A DNA stretch of 64,000 nucleotides from CAYQJL01 sp964612295 (GTDB lineage: Bacteria > Eisenbacteria > RBG-16-71-46 > CAIMUX01 > WJJG01). The DNA is taken from positions 35,133 through 99,132 of the forward strand of contig CAZTDY010000008.1 in assembly GCA_964612295.1 (NCBI GenBank), in the 5' to 3' direction. The notes under the pieces are model-generated. The model made no database searches, was not told where the DNA came from, and saw nothing but the letters and a program-made list of their open reading frames with translations. Positions 8,360 through 15,595 of this stretch are shown here, piece after piece. The translations under genes were made by a program, and so were the position numbers. The number at the start of each line of letters is the position of its first letter. The first letter of the stretch is position 1.

Positions 8360-9487
8360 GTGGCTCACGCATACACACCCGGTTTGCGGGTGACGGGTTG
8401 GACGACGATTGTGAAGGAGCGTCGCCTGCCTTTGTCCGGTGAGGTCATGGTGCAGAAGGGCGACCGCGTCACGGCGGAGCGCGTCGTCGCGCGCACCGAG
8501 CTGCCGGGAAACGTCCAGCCGGTCAAAGCGGCCAGCATCCTCGGACAACACCAGCAGGATCTGCTCGAGTACATGCTCAAGAAGGAGGGTGAGGCCGTCA
8601 AGAAGGACGAGGCCATCGCCACCGCGAAGAGCTTCTTCGGCCTCTTCAAGACCCACTGCCTCTCGCCCTGCGACGGGACGGTCGAGAGTATTTCGACGGT
8701 CACCGGCCAGGTCATCATCCGCGAGCCGCCCATCCCCGTCGAGGTCGAAGCCTACATCGACGGCACGGTGATCGAGGTGATTCCAAACGAGGGGGTCATC
8801 GTAGAGACCGAAGGGGCTTTTGTTCAGGGTATCTTCGGCATCGGCGGCGAGGTGCATGGCCAGATCAAAGTGGTGGTGGACTCGGCCGACGAGGAATTGA
8901 CGCCCGGGCACCTGGATGGTGATGTTGAGGGCGCCATCGTCGTGGGGGGATCGAAAGTCACCAGCGAGGTGCTGAGGAAGGCCGCTGAGAAGAAGGTGAG
9001 CGCCATTGTTGTCGGCGGGATGGATGCCGCCGATCTGAAGAACTTCATGGGAGTCGATCTGGGCGTCGCGATCACCGGCAGCGAGGAGCTGGGGGTGACG
9101 CTGGTGATTACCGAGGGTTTCGGCAGGATGGCGATGGCCGGCCGGACCTTCGACCTCCTGAGACGATTCGAGGGCAAGAAGTGTTCGGTCAACGGCGCCA
9201 CTCAGATACGCGCCGGGGTGATGCGCCCTGAGATCGTGGTTTTCGAAGGTGTGCAGGGTGATGAGGCAGCCGAGAAGAGCTTCAGCATGTCCGAGGGACT
9301 GCAGATCGGCAGCCCCGTGCGAGTCATTCGCGCGCCCTACTTTGGTGGCCTGGGAGAGGTGAGCGGTTTGCCTCCCGAGCTGGTCGAAGTCGAGTCGGGC
9401 GCCAAGGTGCGCACGCTCATGGTCAAATTCCACAGCGGCGAAGAGGGCGTGGTGCCCCGCGCAAATGTTGAAATGATAGAGCGATAG
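8360..9487 (+). CDS. Multi-barrel (lipoyl/hybrid-motif-like) protein with KOW-like end (unknown)
   Basis: 375 residues. The first 180 read as successive barrel-sandwich units: LSGEVMVQKGDRVTAERVV, then LSPCDGTVESISTVTGQVI, then AYIDGTVIEVIPNEGVIVE. These resemble lipoyl/RnfC-type hammerheads, but no MKM or ExVKA lysine motif for biotin or lipoate is present. A middle alpha/beta part (about 200-300) contains VSAIVVGGMDAADL, and the end resembles a KOW/SH3 barrel (GSPVRVIRAPYFGGLGEV). GTG 8360 follows GGGAGAGGAGAG. It lies 82 nt after the GlmL-type gene and ends at a terminator. Function unknown; a partner of the ATPase is likely. Confidence 0.7.
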   Translation: MAHAYTPGLRVTGWTTIVKERRLPLSGEVMVQKGDRVTAERVVARTELPGNVQPVKAASILGQHQQDLLEYMLKKEGEAVKKDEAIATAKSFFGLFKTHCLSPCDGTVESISTVTGQVIIREPPIPVEVEAYIDGTVIEVIPNEGVIVETEGAFVQGIFGIGGEVHGQIKVVVDSADEELTPGHLDGDVEGAIVVGGSKVTSEVLRKAAEKKVSAIVVGGMDAADLKNFMGVDLGVAITGSEELGVTLVITEGFGRMAMAGRTFDLLRRFEGKKCSVNGATQIRAGVMRPEIVVFEGVQGDEAAEKSFSMSEGLQIGSPVRVIRAPYFGGLGEVSGLPPELVEVESGAKVRTLMVKFHSGEEGVVPRANVEMIER

Positions 9488-9538
9488 CGCCTGTGCTTCG
9501 TGTCTTGCGCGAAGCCGGCGGATAGGTCTGATCCAGCT

Positions 9539-9564
9539 GCGGTCCGGAGGTCACTCCGGGCCGC
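9539..9564 (+). terminator. Probable intrinsic terminator
   Basis: GCGGTCCGGAG (9539-9549) pairs with CTCCGGGCCGC (9554-9564) over a GTCA loop: 11 bp with one G-U pair, followed by the weak T-rich stretch TTCGTATT. It would end the gcv/GlmL transcript about 50 nt after the last stop. Confidence 0.6.
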
Positions 9565-9658
9565 TTCGTATTAGGTTAGAGGCTCACGTTAGCCTACCCC
9601 TTTGATCCCTTCCTACCTTCATGAACCTGCAGTGCTTGCCGATTCTCTCCTAAGAGGA

Positions 9659-9682
9659 CCCCCAGGGCTTAGAACCCGGGGG
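9659..9682 (+). repeat. Hairpin in the leader of the cold-shock gene
   Basis: CCCCC (9659-9663) pairs with GGGGG (9678-9682); after a bulged A, GGG (9665-9667) pairs with CCC (9675-9677) around a 7-nt loop. It lies about 60 nt before the csp start codon. Structured leaders are common in cold-shock genes, but nothing else in this 255-bp gap (9488-9742) is recognisable, and I find no clear promoter there. Confidence 0.35.
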
Positions 9683-9742
9683 GCGGACTGATGGCGCCGT
9701 GGTGTGCCTGAGCTTGCGCATACCAGCATCAAGGAGAAATCG

Positions 9743-9973
9743 ATGGCAGTCCTGGGCCGAGTGAAATGGTTCAACAACCGCGCCGGATGGGGATTCATCG
9801 AAAGAGACGGCGAACCGGATGTCTACGTTCGGCACGACCAGATCGCAGGGGATGGGTTCAAGGTGTTGCAGGATGGGGATCTGGTTGAATTCGAGGAGAG
9901 GCAAGGCGAGCACGGGGCCTATGCGGTGGGCGTGATCCGGGTTGAGCCCGGACAGCGGGAAGAAGCGTCTTAG
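9743..9973 (+). CDS. Cold-shock domain protein
   Basis: A 76-residue single cold-shock domain, an OB-fold that binds single-stranded RNA/DNA. GRVKWFNNRAGWGFIERDG carries RNP1, and DVYVRHDQI stands in place of the usual VFVH RNP2. Compared with E. coli CspA, the KGFGFI core is AGWGFI and the second motif has an Arg before His, so it is a divergent member. ATG 9743 is set by AAGGAGA at 9731-9737; an upstream in-frame start at 9704 lacks a good Shine-Dalgarno and would put a tail before the domain. It is a single gene between a terminator and the Ig-like lipoprotein. Confidence 0.92.
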   Translation: MAVLGRVKWFNNRAGWGFIERDGEPDVYVRHDQIAGDGFKVLQDGDLVEFEERQGEHGAYAVGVIRVEPGQREEAS

Positions 9974-10015
9974 GCTTGCGGCGGATGGGTTTTGGGTGAT
10001 TAAGGAGGTCTTCCG

Positions 10016-13000
10016 GTGAAGACAGGGAAGCTCTTTGGCAGTGCTTACGGTTTGGTGGTGGTCCTTTTCACGGCAGCCCTGCTGTGCGGCGGTTGCGCCA
10101 CGGAAGAGGCGTCCACCCCCACGGGGATGGGCCAGTGCGGACTGGTCATCGAGAGCCTGACGGCCACGCCGGGAAGCGTGACGGTGGGCGATTCGACCAC
10201 CATCTGTGCACACGTGCTGAACAAGGATGGCACGCGGGCGATGTCGGGGGTCACGGTGGAGTTCGGGCGCTCGGGTCGAACGAGCGGGGGGAGCTTTGCC
10301 GCCATCACCGCGGTGACGGACGCGAACGGCAATGCCTGCGCCGTCTATCGGTCTGACGCGGCCGACCTCGGGATGATCGACCTGAAGGCCGTGGCGGGCG
10401 ATTGCGCCTACAAGTACCTGACGCTGATCGTCCAGGCCACCGGTGACAGTGGTGGGGACGGACTGAACGTCGAGATCGGTGCCGCCGAGTCAGCGATTCC
10501 GGCTGACGGGGTGAGCACGCTCGATCTGACGATCTCCGTCACGCGCGAGGGCATGGCCGCCGCCGATGAAACCGTCATCCTCACGGCCGGCGAGCGATTC
10601 ACCGACGTCGATGGCAACGGCCTGTTCAGCGACGGCGACATCCTGCTCATCGATGGGGACGCCGACGGCCTCTGGGACGCGATCGGCACGGTCCCCTCCT
10701 CGGTGACCACCGGCACGAGCGGGGAGGCCATCGCCACCTACACGGCTGGGGCGGAGGAGACCACCCTCTACGTGAAAGCCACGGTCGATACAGTCTCGGT
10801 CGACTTCGCCATTACCCTTCATCCGGTCGAGTCGAACGTGAGCGTCACGGCTTCTCCGGCCGAGATGCTGGCCGACGGCGTTTCGAGCTCGATCATCGTG
10901 GCCGAAGTGTCCGACAGCGAGGGGAACCCGCTGGTCGGCAAGCTCGTTCGTTTCACGGCCGGTGAGCCGTTCGATGACGACAACGGCGACGGCTCCTACA
11001 CGAGCGGTGAGAGCTTCAGCGACCTGAACGAGAACGGCGTCTGGGATGTGATCGGGCAGATCACCACGAGCGGGAACACCGGTGAGGACGGCGCGATTGC
11101 GGTTGCCTACAAAGCGGGGCTCACGCCGGGCGAGGTGACGATCTACGCCGCGACCCAGGAAGAGCGCTCCAGCACGACGGTGATGCTGCTCGAATTGCCC
11201 GCCGTCGACTCGATCGAGTACGACTGGAATCCCGACCAGGTCTACGCCGACGGTTCCAGCCAGAGTGAGTTGGCCGTGACGGTCTACGACATCAACGGCG
11301 GCAGGATCGCGGGTAAGGACATCAAGTTCGTTGCCGGTGAGCCGTTCACGGACAACAACGGCAATGGCGAATTCGACGCCGGGGTCGACGACTTGGGCGA
11401 TGAGATCATCGCCAACGGCGAGTGGGATGCGCTCGGCACCATCGATGCCTCGGCAATCACCGACGTGGTCGGCCGCCTGTGGGTCACCTATACCGCCTCG
11501 ACCACCCCGGGCGAGATCGCGGTCAAGGCAAGCGCGGGCGATTGGTCCTTCGACATTCCTCTGGTCGTCGCGGAGCTTCCCGACGTGATCTCGATCGCCG
11601 CCGAGGCAAACCCGGCCGCGATCGTCGCCAGCGGGGTCAGCGGACAGGACTGGTCGACGATCAGCGCCATCTGTCAGGGCGAGGGAGGAATCGAAGTGCC
11701 GGCGGGCGTGCCGGTGACCTTTGAAATCTCCTCAGGCCCAGGCGGCGGCGAGAGTTTTGCACCCGACGGCACGGCCAGCCTGACCGCGCTGACCGACGCC
11801 TACGGTGAGGCGATTGCAATCATCACCTCGGGGTCCGTCCCCGGCACCGTCGAGATTCAGATCTCCAGCGGCGAGGCGGTCACCCATACGGTGGTCGAGA
11901 TCCTCTCCGACGGAACGATCCGCCAGATCATGCTGACGGCCGAACCGACGGACATCAGCGTCTACGGGATCGGCGGCAGCGATCACAGCGTGCTCAGGGC
12001 GACCTGCTACCTGGATCTCTCTTCGGAGACGACGGCGCCGGCCGGCTACCCGGTGGACTTCTCGATCATCGCGGGACCGGGTGGGGGTGAGGAACTCCTT
12101 GGTGAACTCGGCGGTGCCGATGTGCCCACCGATGAGTACGGTGTCGCCCAGATCACCCTCCGCGCGGGCACCCTTTCGGGCCCGCTCACCGTTCAGGCCG
12201 CGGCCGGCGATGCGGCGCACAGCGTCTACCTGAGTATCTCGGCCGGACCGCCGACCGGCGTCTACTGGTTGCCGCACCAGTCCAGCGTCGGATACGGAGA
12301 CGCGGTAGAGAACATGAAGGTCCTCGTGCACGATGCCCACCACAACCCGGTGCCGGATGGTACGCGGGTGGTCCTCAGCGCCAACTGCGGCCTCGTGCGA
12401 GGGGATAATGGGACCGGAGCCGAGGAGACCATCGCCGGCGAGATCATCTGTCACTTCTTCGCGCCGCCAGCAGAGGATGATCCCCCGAGCGTGGCCGAGC
12501 TCTACGCGAAGGTGATCGGCGCCGATGACGAAGAAATCACCGGCACCACCTACATGGATCTTCCCTTGGGTGATCCCAGCGACGAGCCGGGACCGATCGC
12601 TACCTTGCAGATCCAGCTATCGACCTCGGAGATCGCGGTGCGCGAGACCGGTGGCGTGGAGCAGTGCTACATCGCCGCGACCTGTTTCGACGCGCAGAAC
12701 CGTCTGGTCGGCAAAGACCGCGAGGTCGAGTTTGAGATCCTCGCCGGCCCGGGTGGTGGGGAAGGCCTCCTGGAAGGCGGTTGGGGACCGGTGACCGTGC
12801 TGACCGACGAGTCGAGCATGGCCGTCGTCACGCTCCTGAGCGGAACCGTTTCGGGGACCGTGGACATTCAGGCCAGCGCCCTCGAGACGCAGGTCTCGAA
12901 GTCGGCCCTGGTCAGTATCAACGCGGGCCCGCCGGTCTACATCTCGGTGGGGGTCAGTCCGCAGAACATTCGCGGTTGGGATGTGGTTGGCGCGGAAGCG

Positions 13001-13918
13001 GAATTGATCGCGATCGTTTCGGACATCTACAACAACCCGGTGCGCGAGGGCACCGTCGTCTACTTCACGGTGGACGAGGGGATCGTGCGCGGGAACTACG
13101 AGCTCTACGGCGTGCTCGGCAGCAGTGTCACGGACGGCGGCATCGGCAAGGGCACCTACTTCAGCGGGCTCCCCCGGGACGACGGCGATGTTCTGGTCAC
13201 CGTCAGCACCTCGGGTGGCACGGTGATCGGCACCGACTGGTTCATCTCATCGGGACCGCCGGTCTCGGTGACCTTTGTGAGCCCGGCTCCGCCTCCGGCC
13301 CCCGCGCCGACGTTGTGGGCCGACGGTGAGAGCGAGATTCAGATGTGGGTCGAGGTGCTCGACGTCAACGACAACTACGTCCTCGGGGGCACCGGCGTGG
13401 AGTGGCGCACCGACATCGGCACGGTGACCGAAACCTCCATAACGGCCGATGGCGTTTACGGCAGCTTGGCGGAATCCGACTTCCGCTCGGAGACTCTCGG
13501 GGAGGACTCGTCCTGGACGACGCCCGACGACGGCATCGGCGCGGTTGCCCATGTGACCGCCTCGGCCGGCCTGGGCGGCGCCGCCAGTGACCTGCTCGAG
13601 ATCTACCTGCTGACCTCGAACGCCTATCGCAAGAACTCGAGCATCGAATTCGAGTCGACGTCGGTGGGAGCCAACGCCAGCGTGCCGTTCGATGTGATCA
13701 TCAAGGACCGCTTCGGAAACCCGCTCGGCGGCCATGCCCTTTCGCTCAGCGCGAGCGAGGGAACGGTCACCGAGTCGGCCGTCACCGACCGGTGGGGGAC
13801 GGCGGGCAATCTGATCTTCACCGCACCCGATGACAGCTTGAAGGTCTACATCACCGTGGTGGACGAGGATCCCGGCTACGGCGGGATCACCCTCAGCCAG
13901 GAGATCACGGTGCAGTAG
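10016..13918 (+). CDS. Large Ig-like (Big_1/invasin-type) lipoprotein
   Basis: 1300-residue surface protein. Signal sequence with Cys27 as probable lipid attachment site (CGGC; the -3 residue is Cys rather than Leu, so the lipobox is atypical). The rest is a series of invasin/Big_1-like beta domains recognisable by A-DG-S segments and TDxxGxA repeats. Two kinds of repeat stand out: acidic NGNG-type loops at about 195-215, 320-345 and 445-470, one per domain at about 125-residue spacing, and GPGGGE loops near 574, 686 and 911. GTG 10016 has AAGGAGGT 6 nt upstream. A strong terminator follows. Adhesin or structural role is inferred. Confidence 0.85.
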   Translation: MKTGKLFGSAYGLVVVLFTAALLCGGCATEEASTPTGMGQCGLVIESLTATPGSVTVGDSTTICAHVLNKDGTRAMSGVTVEFGRSGRTSGGSFAAITAVTDANGNACAVYRSDAADLGMIDLKAVAGDCAYKYLTLIVQATGDSGGDGLNVEIGAAESAIPADGVSTLDLTISVTREGMAAADETVILTAGERFTDVDGNGLFSDGDILLIDGDADGLWDAIGTVPSSVTTGTSGEAIATYTAGAEETTLYVKATVDTVSVDFAITLHPVESNVSVTASPAEMLADGVSSSIIVAEVSDSEGNPLVGKLVRFTAGEPFDDDNGDGSYTSGESFSDLNENGVWDVIGQITTSGNTGEDGAIAVAYKAGLTPGEVTIYAATQEERSSTTVMLLELPAVDSIEYDWNPDQVYADGSSQSELAVTVYDINGGRIAGKDIKFVAGEPFTDNNGNGEFDAGVDDLGDEIIANGEWDALGTIDASAITDVVGRLWVTYTASTTPGEIAVKASAGDWSFDIPLVVAELPDVISIAAEANPAAIVASGVSGQDWSTISAICQGEGGIEVPAGVPVTFEISSGPGGGESFAPDGTASLTALTDAYGEAIAIITSGSVPGTVEIQISSGEAVTHTVVEILSDGTIRQIMLTAEPTDISVYGIGGSDHSVLRATCYLDLSSETTAPAGYPVDFSIIAGPGGGEELLGELGGADVPTDEYGVAQITLRAGTLSGPLTVQAAAGDAAHSVYLSISAGPPTGVYWLPHQSSVGYGDAVENMKVLVHDAHHNPVPDGTRVVLSANCGLVRGDNGTGAEETIAGEIICHFFAPPAEDDPPSVAELYAKVIGADDEEITGTTYMDLPLGDPSDEPGPIATLQIQLSTSEIAVRETGGVEQCYIAATCFDAQNRLVGKDREVEFEILAGPGGGEGLLEGGWGPVTVLTDESSMAVVTLLSGTVSGTVDIQASALETQVSKSALVSINAGPPVYISVGVSPQNIRGWDVVGAEAELIAIVSDIYNNPVREGTVVYFTVDEGIVRGNYELYGVLGSSVTDGGIGKGTYFSGLPRDDGDVLVTVSTSGGTVIGTDWFISSGPPVSVTFVSPAPPPAPAPTLWADGESEIQMWVEVLDVNDNYVLGGTGVEWRTDIGTVTETSITADGVYGSLAESDFRSETLGEDSSWTTPDDGIGAVAHVTASAGLGGAASDLLEIYLLTSNAYRKNSSIEFESTSVGANASVPFDVIIKDRFGNPLGGHALSLSASEGTVTESAVTDRWGTAGNLIFTAPDDSLKVYITVVDEDPGYGGITLSQEITVQ

Positions 13919-13944
13919 ATTCGGAGTACACGCACACAATGCAG

Positions 13945-13977
13945 AGGGCGCGTCCACGAGGGCGCGCCCTTTCTTTG
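13945..13977 (+). terminator. Intrinsic terminator after the Ig-like lipoprotein
   Basis: A 10-bp stem (13945-13954 with 13961-13970, one G-U pair), 6-nt loop, then TTCTTTGT. It lies 27 nt past the stop codon, between convergent genes. Confidence 0.85.
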
Positions 13978-13993
13978 TGCGTGGTAAGACGAC

Positions 13994-14881
13994 CTACCGA
14001 AGCGTGACCCACACCACGCCCGCGACCGCCAGCAGGAGCGCGAGCGCCTTGCGCCGGGTGATGGCCTCGTGGAGGAAGATCGCGGCCAGGGGCAGGGCAA
14101 ACACCGCACTCGATTGATTGAGGATCGCGGCCGAACTGGCGCTCGTATATTTGATGCCCGCCAACCACATGATCATGGCGAGGTAGGTGCCGAACACCGA
14201 CCCGATGATTGCCGCCCTCCAGGCGGGAGAGGGGTGCAGCGACCGCATGATCTCCCGGCCGTTCCTCGAGAGGGGAACCATGATGAGAAGCCCCACAATG
14301 CCCACCAGCAGCCGATACGTGGTCGACCAGAGGAGAGGGGCCCGCCCCAGCACCGGTTTGACCAGGACGACGCCGAGGGCCATGCAGGCGAAGGCGAGCG
14401 CGCCGATCATCACGCCTCTCAGTTGTTTGCCGTGAGCCGCCTTGTCGCGGTTGCGCTCGACGGTCAGCAGAACCCCGCTCAGGATCAGAATCGTGCCGCC
14501 CAGATCGCCCCGGCTCAGGCGTTCGCTCAGAAAGAGGGTCGAGAAGAGAATCACGAGCGGGCTGTAGAGACAGGCGACGATCTGCGAGCGCCCCGCTCCC
14601 AGGAGCTGCAGGCATCTCAAGAAAAGGGTGTCGGCGATGCTGAGGCCGATCACGCCGCTAAGCGTAAGCAAGATAATATCTTTGCCTGAGAGTGAGGGGA
14701 GAAACGACTCGCCGAGGATGAGTATCGTGGGCACCATGAGGACGAGCCCCACGCAGCTCTTGAAGAGATTGAGCCCCATGGGGTGCATGCGCTCGGAACT
14801 CTGTTTGAAGAGCACGACGGCCATCGCCCAGAGGAGGGCGCAGGAGATCGAGTAGATCTCACCCCGATAGGGGAAGTCCAT
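13994..14881 (-). CDS. EamA/DMT-superfamily membrane transporter
   Basis: 295-residue inner-membrane protein with about ten hydrophobic helices in two EamA repeats, of the drug/metabolite transporter superfamily; substrate unknown. Motifs include the early GEIYSISCALLWAMAVVLFK and the second-repeat start LRGVMIGALAFACMALGVVL. I placed the start at 14881 (MDFPYRGE), which has AGGAGA about 9 nt upstream. The frame stays open further upstream, but that part is arginine-rich, lacks homology and overlaps the HU gene. It is transcribed divergently from HU and convergently with the Ig-like lipoprotein. Length is normal for the family. Confidence 0.88.
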   Translation of the reverse strand: MDFPYRGEIYSISCALLWAMAVVLFKQSSERMHPMGLNLFKSCVGLVLMVPTILILGESFLPSLSGKDIILLTLSGVIGLSIADTLFLRCLQLLGAGRSQIVACLYSPLVILFSTLFLSERLSRGDLGGTILILSGVLLTVERNRDKAAHGKQLRGVMIGALAFACMALGVVLVKPVLGRAPLLWSTTYRLLVGIVGLLIMVPLSRNGREIMRSLHPSPAWRAAIIGSVFGTYLAMIMWLAGIKYTSASSAAILNQSSAVFALPLAAIFLHEAITRRKALALLLAVAGVVWVTLR

Positions 14882-14899
14882 CGGTTGGGTTCTCCTGAT

Positions 14900-14914
14900 G
14901 GCCGGAATCCGGCC
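14900..14914. repeat. Perfect GC-rich hairpin between the transporter and HU
   Basis: GGCCGG (14900-14905) and CCGGCC (14909-14914) separated by AAT. On the - strand it lies directly upstream of the transporter Shine-Dalgarno, so it could affect that gene's translation or be an operator. Confidence 0.35.
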
Positions 14915-14936
14915 TACGCAAGGACTTGAATCACTA

Positions 14937-14965
14937 TTGACCCGCAAGGGGCAAATTGATAACAT
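14937..14965 (+). promoter_or_regulatory. Sigma-70 promoter of the HU gene
   Basis: TTGACC (14937-14942), exact 17-bp spacer, TAACAT (14960-14965): 5/6 and 4/6 matches to consensus. Predicted start near 14972, leader about 46 nt. Confidence 0.7.
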
Positions 14966-15017
14966 CCTACAGCTGCGATATCTGATCTTCCACCCCATAT
15001 ATCGCGGGGGGTGGCCG

Positions 15018-15308
15018 ATGAACAAACGGGATCTGGTATCCGAAATCGCCGATCGGAGGAAGACCTCCCGAGCGTCGGCAGCAGTCGTCGTAGATGAGTT
15101 CCTTGCCGCGATTTCTAGAGCCCTCTCCGAGGGCCGCGACGTACAGCTGAGACGCTTCGGGCATTTCGTCCTGCGACCGCGGCGAGCGCGGACCATGAGG
15201 AACCCGAGGTCGGGGCGCGAAATCAACGTGCCGGCCAAACTGGTTCCGGTCTTCCGTTCCTCCAAACAGTTGGAGCGGGCGCTCAATCGCGGCGAGAGGC
15301 CAGACTAG
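15018..15308 (+). CDS. HU/IHF-family DNA-bending protein
   Basis: 96-residue nucleoid protein of the HU/IHF fold. Visible are the N-terminal helices beginning MNKRDLVSEIADRRKTSRA, the FGHFVLRPRRARTMRNP arm region with the conserved RNP of the beta arm, and a short C-terminal helix. ATG 15018 was chosen because the protein then starts exactly at the family N-terminus; an upstream in-frame start at 14898 would precede the predicted promoter. Whether it is HU-like or IHF-like cannot be decided by eye. A 32-codon ribosomal mini-gene follows after 67 nt. Confidence 0.92.
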   Translation: MNKRDLVSEIADRRKTSRASAAVVVDEFLAAISRALSEGRDVQLRRFGHFVLRPRRARTMRNPRSGREINVPAKLVPVFRSSKQLERALNRGERPD

Positions 15309-15375
15309 GGACGAGTGATCTGCTTCCCGGCGTTGGTGAAAGGTCTGCGACTCCAGACCCATTAAGGAGAGCTGT

Positions 15376-15474
15376 ATGGGCTGCGGCCGGAAAAGAAAGC
15401 GTCAGAAGATCGCGACGCACAAGCGCAAGAAGCGCCTGCGCAAGAATCGCCATAAGAAGAAGCGCAAGTCGTAG
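15376..15474 (+). CDS. 32-residue basic protein, bS22/mS38 (AURKAIP1/COX24)-like
   Basis: A very small reading frame, M-G-C-G followed by almost only K, R and H (for example KKRLRKNRHKKKRKS at the end). It has a perfect Shine-Dalgarno AAGGAGAG at 15364-15371 and ends with TAG. Composition, size and the K-H-K-R-K-K-R-L-R-K-x-R pattern match the AURKAIP1/COX24 family, related to mitochondrial mS38 and bacterial bS22, a small-subunit ribosomal protein. It is easily missed because of its length. Family assignment is by pattern only; the open frame and Shine-Dalgarno are clear. Confidence 0.75.
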   Translation: MGCGRKRKRQKIATHKRKKRLRKNRHKKKRKS

Positions 15475-15595
15475 AGGAGGTGCGCGGGTCTGCCTGACGC
15501 GCCTTAGATGACTTTCAGCGGCGGGGATCATGTGCATCCTCGCCGCTACTTTTGTTTCTTGTCGGGCGTGCGCGCCCAGGCTGAAACGGGGAGAG

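Noticed and set aside
14882..15286. N-terminal extension of the EamA transporter to 430 residues
   Set aside because: The extra 135 residues are arginine-rich, overlap the HU gene on the other strand and precede the Shine-Dalgarno-supported Met at 14881.
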